From: Symsagittifera roscoffensis
Lineage: Eukaryota > Xenacoelomorpha > Acoela > Convolutidae
Assembly: GCF_963678635.1 (NCBI RefSeq)
Contig: NC_087064.1
Span: 43,707,159-43,771,158 of the forward strand
DNA length: 64,000 nucleotides
Direction of reading: 5' to 3'
The stretch's first letter is position 1. Each line of letters begins with the position of its first letter. The translations under genes were made by a program, and so were the position numbers. Shown here one piece after another: positions 57,647 to 64,000 of this stretch. The notes under the pieces were generated by a model. The model did no database searches. It was not told where the DNA came from and saw only the letters and a list, made by a program, of their open reading frames with translations.

Positions 57647-58584
57647 TTATGCTACTTTGCGCCACTGTTGTGATCTACACAATTTTGAAAAATGATAAAG
57701 TTTGTTGCAGTTTTTGCATGTCTTTCCAATGGCCAAACAAGATTTCAGCTGTACAGCGTCAAATGTGCGTCCACACCTGTTACAGGGTTTGGTTTGTATA
57801 TTTGATATTGTGAGTCTTTTTCTGTTTTCTTTTCTATTGCTGTCTCTTTTGAAAGGTAGTTTTCTGTTCCTCCCGTTTGAACTTCTCACTGCCATTATCA
57901 GTTCTGGTTTTATTTTAAAACCCGAGTTATAGGATGTTGATGTTCCCGCAGTTCCTGCGGCATTTGTTGTTTGTAACGCCATTTTTGTCAGTTTACTATG
58001 TTCAAATTTTATAGCTCGTATAAGCACCTTGTCTGGTGCGAGCGTTTCGAAGGTCAGCGAGTCCTGTAGGGTCATATTCTTCTGTTTTGAGATAAACAGA
58101 TCACGAACGATCTCATTAGATTTCAAAATTATTTTGTATCTTTCGTATGTCACACATGTAACATTTTGGAATGAGTTTGATGCTAACTTGATCATTTCTC
58201 TGAATGAGATTTTGGGTATTTTCGCGAGATGATTCTTTTGCAGACCCCTCTTGTTTTCCTCAGTCCTTAGAGAAAGGAATAGTTTAGATACGAGCTTTTT
58301 TTGCACTTCACTGTAATAATCCTTGTGACCAAATCGCAGACATCGTGTTTTTCTTTCTTCGTGCTTGATTATCACTCTGTTTCTGGCTAGCTTGTCCCTA
58401 AGATCTCCAGGGTAACATTTTCTAAGCATAATCTCTGTTAACATTTTCCTTGACGGTGAACCTGGACTTATTCCAGCCAATAATTAAATTGCCACACTTG
58501 GTCTAGATTTGCTGATGCCCAACATACTGGTATTCCCATACCAGTACAATTGTTCTGAGCTGAGAATCCTGCTGACTGCGCCAT
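57647..58584 (-). pseudogene. gag of element 2
   Basis: The ATG (58,584-58,582) shares its A with the last LTR base. It starts MAQSAGFSAQNNCTGMGIP, continues through ASANLDQVWQF, and stops near 58,470 after about 38 codons. The next frame runs 277 codons from about 58,480 to 57,647: a helical capsid-like region (REMIKLASNSFQNVTCVTYE) and a Lys/Arg-rich linker. Then come two zinc knuckles. The first, CNRCGRTFDAVQLKSC, has Gln where His is expected. The second, CKNCNKLYHFSKLC, is normal. The frames overlap by only a few codons, consistent with a single small frameshift. It is clearly related in plan to the gag of element 1. Confidence 0.8.
58566..58583 (-). promoter_or_regulatory. Primer-binding site of element 2
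   Basis: The minus strand reads TGGCGCAGTCAGCAGGAT directly after the LTR. It differs from the site of element 1 by few bases and fits complementarity to a serine tRNA 3' end. It also encodes Gag residues 1-7. The same site is found beside the tandem LTR copies at 60,111 and 61,633. Confidence 0.65.
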
Positions 58585-58831
58585 GTGATATCGTAGGGAA
58601 CTATCGTGAGATAAAACTGATTTATAATTCCAAAAAAAAATAAACTGTTCCTACTTATGATAGTTTTTCTCTGTTAGAGTTGCTGAGATCAACATGAGTT
58701 TGAATGATTCAGCGGTATACCGAAATTTTGAACTACAACGACATTGAACAAAATAATAGGATGTTTTAAAATAGAGATACACATCACTGAAGGTTACGTT
58801 ACTTTACTGCTAGTGCAGTTGCAGTACCACA
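58584..58831 (-). repeat. 5' LTR of element 2 and array copy 1 (248 bp)
   Basis: TGTGATATCG...GTACCACA on the plus strand. Matches 49,991-50,250 and the two array copies. In minus orientation it is upstream of the primer site and gag, so it is the 5' LTR. Confidence 0.88.
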
Positions 58832-60110
58832 GTGTGTAAGCAAGTTTCTACTTTTTATCTTAAATTAATTGATGGATTTTTTAAAAATCAGCCGAAAGGT
58901 ATTGTTGTTCTGAGTTCAAATTTGTAGGGGGATGTTCAACCTTACACTAAGACTTGAGACGAAATTATCTCGAATTTTACCTTAAGCTACCCCAAAATTA
59001 CCCCAGGCAAATTTCATCTCAAATTTTAGAGTAAAGTTGAGATGAGTTATGTTATGATAATAGTTTAAGTGGCCTTAAGGTAGTCTTACCTTCATAATTA
59101 AGTAAAATTTTTATTTTTCAAGACCACTGGAATAAAATTCAAGGCAGATCCTTTAAATCTTAAGGTAAACTTGTGGTGAGTTTAGTTGATGTAGTAGTTG
59201 AGGTGGTACTTGAGTTGCTTCTTGAGATAGTAGTTGAGGTTGTTTGAGGTAAAGTTAGGATGAGTTCTTTTTGTCTCAAATTTTTGTCTCGACTTTTTGT
59301 CTCAAAAATTACTTCAGTGTTTTCTAATTTTTTATTTAGTTTCACTTTTACAAGACTAATATGAACATACAAGTTGCATTTGATAGTGTTTTTGACTCAG
59401 TTTTCATTTTGCAATTAAGCATTTTATTGCTGCAAAAAGTGAAACGTTGCTATATTCACGTTATTAACATGTTTTCAATCTAATCTTTTTTTATTTTTTA
59501 TTTATACTTAAATAAATTTTTAGCAAATTGGTTGCGTATTTTGCTCCGACTTTCGATGAAAATGAAGAAATATTTGTGCTTGGTAATTTTACATCAGCCA
59601 AAAAATTTTGCTGTCTTGAAATCAAATTTAAAAAGATATTTTACCCGTGATCAGTTTTCCTATATCTACGTTTGGGGCTTAAACTTTTCTAATTTGGCCA
59701 ATTTGAGATAATGAACGCGCTATAATTTTGCGCCATTAGTTTCTCAGAAAATTTTCCAAATTAAATAAGGACAAGCTGGGGGATGATTTTTGCTTTAAAA
59801 AATCAGAAGAAAATATTGAGTTTCAAAACTTTTGTTGAAAGGCATCACTTTTTTCAAAAACGAACGTTTTTCTTCTTTCTTCGTTCTTGAGTATCACTCT
59901 GTCTCTGGCTAGTTTCTCCCTAAGATCTCCAGGTTAACATTTTCTAAGCATAATCTCTGCTAACATTTTCCTTGACGGTGACGACCATTAGGACTTATTC
60001 CAGCCAACGTTTAAATTGCCACACTTGGTCTAGATTTGCTGATGCCCAACATATTGGTATTCCCATACCAGTACAATTGTTCTGAGCTGAGAATCCTGCT
60101 GACTGCGCCA

Positions 60111-60358
60111 TGTGATATCGTAGGGAACTATCGTGAGATAAAACTGATTTATATTTCCAAAAAAAAATAAACTGTTCTTACTTATGATAGTTTTTCTCTG
60201 TTATAGTTGCTGAGATCAACATGAGTTTGAATGATTCAGCGGTATACCGAAGGTTTGAATAACAGTGACATTGGACAATATAATAGGATTTTTTAAAATA
60301 GAGATACACATCACTGAAGGTTACGTTACTTTACTGCTAGTGCAGTTGCAGTACCACA
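60111..60358 (-). repeat. LTR copy 2 in tandem array
   Basis: Same 248 bp as 58,584-58,831, again followed in the minus direction by TGGCGCAGTCAGCAGG and a gag start, but the gag is cut off at about 59,870. Confidence 0.85.
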
Positions 60359-61632
60359 GGGTGTAAGCAAGTTTCTACTTTTTATCTTAAAATAAATGAT
60401 GGATTTTTTAAAAATCAGCCGAAAGGTATTGTTGTTCTGAGTTCAAATTTGTAGGGCGATGTTCAACCTTACACTAAGACGTGAGACGAAATTATCTCGA
60501 ATTTTACCTTAAGCTACCCCAAAATTACCCCAGGCAAATTTCATCTCAAATTTTAGAGTAAAGTTGAGATGAGTTATGGTAATAGTTTAAGTGGCCTTAA
60601 GGTAGTCTTACCTTCATAATTAAGTAAAAAAATTTATTTTTCAAGACCACTGGAATAAAATTCAAGGCAGATCCTTTAAATCTTAAGGTAAACTTGTGGT
60701 GAGTTTAGTTGATGTAGTAGTTGAGGTGATACTTGAGTTGCTTCTCGAGATAGTAGTTGAGGTTGTTTGAGGTAAAGTTAGGATGAGTTCTTTTTGTCTC
60801 AAATTTTTGTCTCGACTTTTTGTCTCAAAAATTACTTCAGTGTTTTCTAATTTTTTATTTAGTTTCACTTTTACAAGACTAATATGAACATACAAGTTGC
60901 ATTTGATGGTGTTTTTGACTCAGTTTTCATTTTGCAATTAAGCATTTTATTGCTGCAAAAAGTGAAACGTTGCTATATTCACGTTATTCACATGTTTTCA
61001 ATCTAATCTTTTTTTATTTTTTATTTATACTTAAACAAATTTTTAGCAAATTGGTTGCGTATTTTGCTCCGACTTTCGATAAAAATGAAGAAATATTTGT
61101 GCTTGGTAATTTTACATCAGCCAAAATATTTTGCTGTCTTGAAATCAAATTTAAAAAGATATTTTACCCGTGATCAGTTTTCCTATATCTACGTTCGGGG
61201 CTTAAAGTTTTCTAATTTGGCCAATTTGAGATAATGAACGCGCTATAATTTTGCGCCACTAGTTTCTCAGAAAACTTTCTAAATTAAATAAGGACAAGCT
61301 GGGGGATGATTTTTGCTTTAAAAAATCAGAAGAAAATATTGAGTTTCAAAATTTTTGTTGAAAGGCATCACTTTTTTCAAAAACGACGTTTTTCTTCTTT
61401 CTTCGTTCTTGAGTATCACTCTGTCTCTGGCTAGTTTCTCCCTAAGATCTCCGGGTTAACATTTTCTAAGCATAATCTCTGCTAACATTTTCCTTGATGG
61501 TGACAACCATTAGGACTTATTCCAGCCAATGTTTAAATTGCCACACTTGGTCTAGACTTGCTGATGCCCAACATATTGGTATTCCCATACCAGTACAATT
61601 GTTCTGAGCTGAGAATCCTGCTGACTGCGCCA

Positions 61633-61880
61633 TGTGATATCGTAGGGAACTATCGTGAGATAAAACTGATTTATAATTCCAAAAAAAAATAAACTGTTCT
61701 TACTTATGATAGTTTTTCTCTGTTATAGTTGCTGAGATCAACATGAGTTTGAATGATTCAGCGGTATACCGAAGGTTTGAATAACAGTGACATTGGACAT
61801 TATAATAGGATTTCTTAAAATAGAGATACACATCACTGAAGGTTATGTTAAGTTACTGCTAGTGCAGTTGCAGTACCAGA
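61633..61880 (-). repeat. LTR copy 3 in tandem array
   Basis: 248 bp; ends GTACCAGA rather than GTACCACA. Gag remnant on its left as in copy 2. Confidence 0.85.
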
Positions 61881-62423
61881 GGGTGTTTGCAAACTTCTAC
61901 TTTTTATCTAAAAATATTTGATGGATTTTTTTAAAATCAGCCGAAAGGTATCGTTGACCTGAGTTCAAACTTGTAGGGGGAACTACAATCAACTTCACCT
62001 CAAGTCACCCCTCAAAGTTTTACCTGAAATTTTTTACCTTAACTATGAATGTACAACTACTGAAATGATGAGATGAAATTCTCTTGAATTTTACCTTAAG
62101 TTACCCCAAGTTTCATCTCAAATTTTAGAGTAAAGTTGAGATGAGTTACGGTAATACTTTAAGTGGCCTTAAGGTAGTCTTACCTTCATAGTTAAGTTAA
62201 ATTTTTATTTTTCAAGACCACTGGAATAAAATTCAAGGCAGATCCTTCAAATCTTAAGGTAAACTTGTGGTGAGTTTAGTTGATGTAGTAGTTGAGGTGG
62301 TACTTGAGTTGCTTCTTGAGATAGTAGTTGAGGTTGTTTGAGGTAAAGTTAAGATGAGTTCTTTTTGTCTCAAGTTTTTGTCTCGACTTTTTGTCTCAAA
62401 AATTACTTCAGTGTTTTCTATTT

Positions 62424-62885
62424 TTGTTCCGACTTTCGATACGAAAGTAACGGAATATTTGTGCTCGGGGTGGGTTTTTTTTTTCTTCAGACAAATTTCG
62501 ACTTTTTAACTAGCCATGTTTGACGGAATTTTTTTTATATTATCCGAAAGCTATTGTTGTCCTGAGCTTAAATTTGAAAAGATACTTTACCTGTGATCAT
62601 TTTTCGTAAAAATATGAGGATTTAAAGATTGCCATTTTGGCCATTTCGACCAATTTGGGACAATTAACGTGCGATATAATTAATCGGAGAATTAATCCGT
62701 CCTATCCGAATTAATCCGTAAGCGGAGAATTAATCCGTCTTATAAATCGTTCCAAATTGGTTGAACGAAGCTTATTTGCCATAATTGATTTGTTACAAGG
62801 AACGAAATCTCTCTTTTTATACTTTATATGGCCTGTGGGCGGATGATTTTCATAAAAAATTTCAAATTTTGGAAAAAAAAACGAG
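62424..62885 (-). mobile_element. GGGCGAAGCCC-core family member inserted in array unit 3 (core lost)
   Basis: Units 1 and 2 are continuous here, so this block of about 460 bp is an insertion. In reverse complement it starts at ACTGCTCG and runs through AACCAATTTGGAACGATTTA, GGCTAGTTAAAAAGTCGAAA and AGCACAAATATTCCGTTACT to AAAGTCGGAAC. The palindromic core after ACTGCTCG is missing. Direct repeats at the edges could not be fixed because both sides are T-rich. Confidence 0.6.
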
Positions 62886-63499
62886 CAGTATTGTTTTATT
62901 TGGTTTCACTTTAACAAGACTAATATGAACATACAAGTTGCATTTGATAGTGTTTTTGACTCAGTTTTCATTTTTGCAATTAAGCATTTTATTGCTGCAA
63001 AAAGTGAAACGTTGCTATATTCACGTTATTTACATGTTTTCAATCTAATCATTTTTAATTTTTAATTTATACTTAATCAAATTTTTAGCAAATTGGTTGC
63101 GTATTTTGCTCCGACTTTTGATGAAAGTGAAGAATTATTTGTGCTTGGTAATTCTACATCAGCCAAAATATTCTGTTGTCTTGAAATCAAATTTAAAAAG
63201 ATATTTTACCCGTGATCAGTGTTCCTATATCTACGTGCGGGGCTTAAAGTTTTCTAATTTGGCCAATTTGAGATAATGAACGCGCGATAATTTTGCGCCA
63301 TTAGTTTCTCAGAATTTTTTCCAAATTAAATTAGGAAAGCTAATTTAATAATTACCTATTTCTGAGTGCATTATTTTGTACTTAACATAGCGTGTGGGGG
63401 ATGACTTTTGCTTTAAAAAATCAGAAAAAATTAATGAGTATCAAAACTTTCTTTGAAAGCCATCACATTTTTCAATAGCGAACGTTTTTCCTTAGGTGT

Positions 63500-63700
63500 G
63501 TTAAAGTGCAGTCGAAACGTTCAAGGCTACGCCCTGATATGAGCAGTCTAGTAGCTTCGACTTATTCCCATCGTGGCCACAGAAGAGTCACGCTCACCAC
63601 TAGACTATCCTGATATAAAGACTGATGTAAAACACTGACTTGACTAATGATTGCTGTGAAAATCTGTGAAACGCCCTGATACGAGCAGTCTTGTTTATGA
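63500..63700 (-). repeat. tRNA-like head with two GGGCGAAGCCC-type cores
   Basis: On the minus strand, GATAGTCTAGTGGTGAGCG (about 63,589-63,607) fits a polymerase III A box, and AAGTCGAAGCT is a weak B box. Directly downstream is GACTGCTCATATCAGGGCGT (63,520-63,545). Upstream, at 63,670-63,695, AAACAAGACTGCTCGTATCA is present again. This links the core family to a tRNA-derived head and suggests SINE origin, but only one copy shows the head clearly. Confidence 0.45.
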
Positions 63701-64000
63701 TGAAAATACTTGCCAAGTTTATAGATAGCTTGTTAACTGACAATCATCTGTGCTATGGAAAATCAACGAGTATGGAATCATTCTTCCTATTTACCTGCAC
63801 TTGATGTTTATAGACAATTGATCTCGTATAATCTTTTTTCTGCACTACAGTGCTGATTTAATTATCAGGACAAAATAAACAAAACTTGAATTTTCAAACA
63901 GGTTTTTCTCAAATTGGGTTAAGATTAGACAAAAAATGAAGAAAACAAAAATTGCTGAGAATGTCAACTGAACTAATGTGGCGCAATTTTTTCTTCAAAA
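63701..64000. other. AT-rich end of window
   Basis: No gene or repeat recognised. Confidence 0.4.

Larger units (their letters stand above)
49991..58831 (-). mobile_element. Gypsy-type LTR retrotransposon, element 2 (rearranged, about 8.8 kb)
   Basis: Bounded by LTRs at both ends in minus orientation, with primer site, gag, protease end, reverse transcriptase, RNase H and integrase in Gypsy order, then a basic tail. The interior was rearranged after insertion. The 3' flank, LTR and 3' interior were duplicated (48,590-52,680), a tail segment is present twice (52,681-53,150 and 54,322-54,770), and the RNase H segment is present twice (53,822-54,275 and 56,122-56,578). It is heavily mutated and not functional. 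Confidence 0.8.
58350..63340. repeat. Tandem array of gag start + LTR + flank, three units of about 1.52 kb
   Basis: LTR starts are at 58,584, 60,111 and 61,633 (periods 1,527 and 1,522). Each unit also holds, to its left, a gag N-terminal remnant with TTCTTCGTTCTTGAGTATCA and TAACATTTTCCTTGACGGTG. To its right each has about 1 kb of flank with TTGAGGTGGTACTTGAGTTG, TTTTGTCTCGACTTTTTGTC and ATGAACGCGCTATAATTTTG. Unit 3 is interrupted by an insertion at 62,424-62,885 and then continues to about 63,340. Units 1 and 2 are very similar. No coding function is evident in the flank. Confidence 0.85.

Noticed and set aside
1-64000. CRISPR arrays, bacterial operons or phage-type defence systems
   Set aside because: Repeats here are long and interspersed with no spacer pattern; genes are spliced and the elements are eukaryotic.

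Overview
This window looks like nuclear DNA from an invertebrate animal; the phylum cannot be fixed from the sequence alone. It is AT-rich, has spliced genes with GT-AG introns, and is dominated by decayed transposable elements: LTR retrotransposons, LINEs, hAT MITEs and a protein-primed family B DNA polymerase relic. There are no bacterial operons, Shine-Dalgarno sites or CRISPR arrays. Only one complete host gene is convincing: DRG2, on the minus strand at 17,027-24,219, in three exons coding for 366 residues. A second likely host exon lies at 41,349-42,068 (minus), next to a 200-base assembly gap.

Layout. 1-5.6 kb: broken, internally duplicated relic of a protein-primed DNA polymerase (Polinton-like) with an endonuclease VII-like zinc motif upstream; it is associated with a direct repeat of about 980 bp (510-1,491 and 6,629-7,607). 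6.2 kb: a hAT-type MITE. 9.6-10.1 kb: a decayed LINE reverse transcriptase. 10.7-12.1 kb: degenerate tandem repeats and a short interspersed repeat. 15.4-15.9 kb: two tRNA-like promoter modules. 17.0-24.2 kb: DRG2, whose 6.0 kb first intron is filled by a satellite of about 180 bp arranged in a higher-order unit of about 1,982 bp. 24.2-25.9 kb: LINE fragments, one nested in another with a clear target-site duplication. 25.9-32.5 kb: a retrotransposon gag arranged head-to-head about a common 0.5 kb spacer, the arrangement tandemly duplicated, ending in an aspartic protease fragment.

34,887-40,338 is a near full-length Gypsy-type LTR element with two 217-bp LTRs, a GTTG target duplication, Gag zinc knuckles, protease, reverse transcriptase and a D-D35-E integrase, broken by several stops and frameshifts. 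42.5-48.1 kb holds a second hAT MITE, copies of an interspersed repeat with a GGGCGAAGCCC palindrome, an inverted repeat and gag zinc-knuckle relics. 48.6-58.8 kb is a second Gypsy-type element on the minus strand, with rearranged pol segments. Its LTR and flanks were tandemly copied after insertion at both ends: twice on the left (48.6-52.7 kb) and three times on the right (58.35-63.3 kb, period about 1,522-1,527 bp).

The elements do not form a working pathway. They record successive insertion, nesting and tandem duplication around a conserved GTPase gene. The most distinctive observation is that both Gypsy families place the A of the gag start codon on the last base of the LTR, so the tRNA primer-binding site encodes the first Gag residues.
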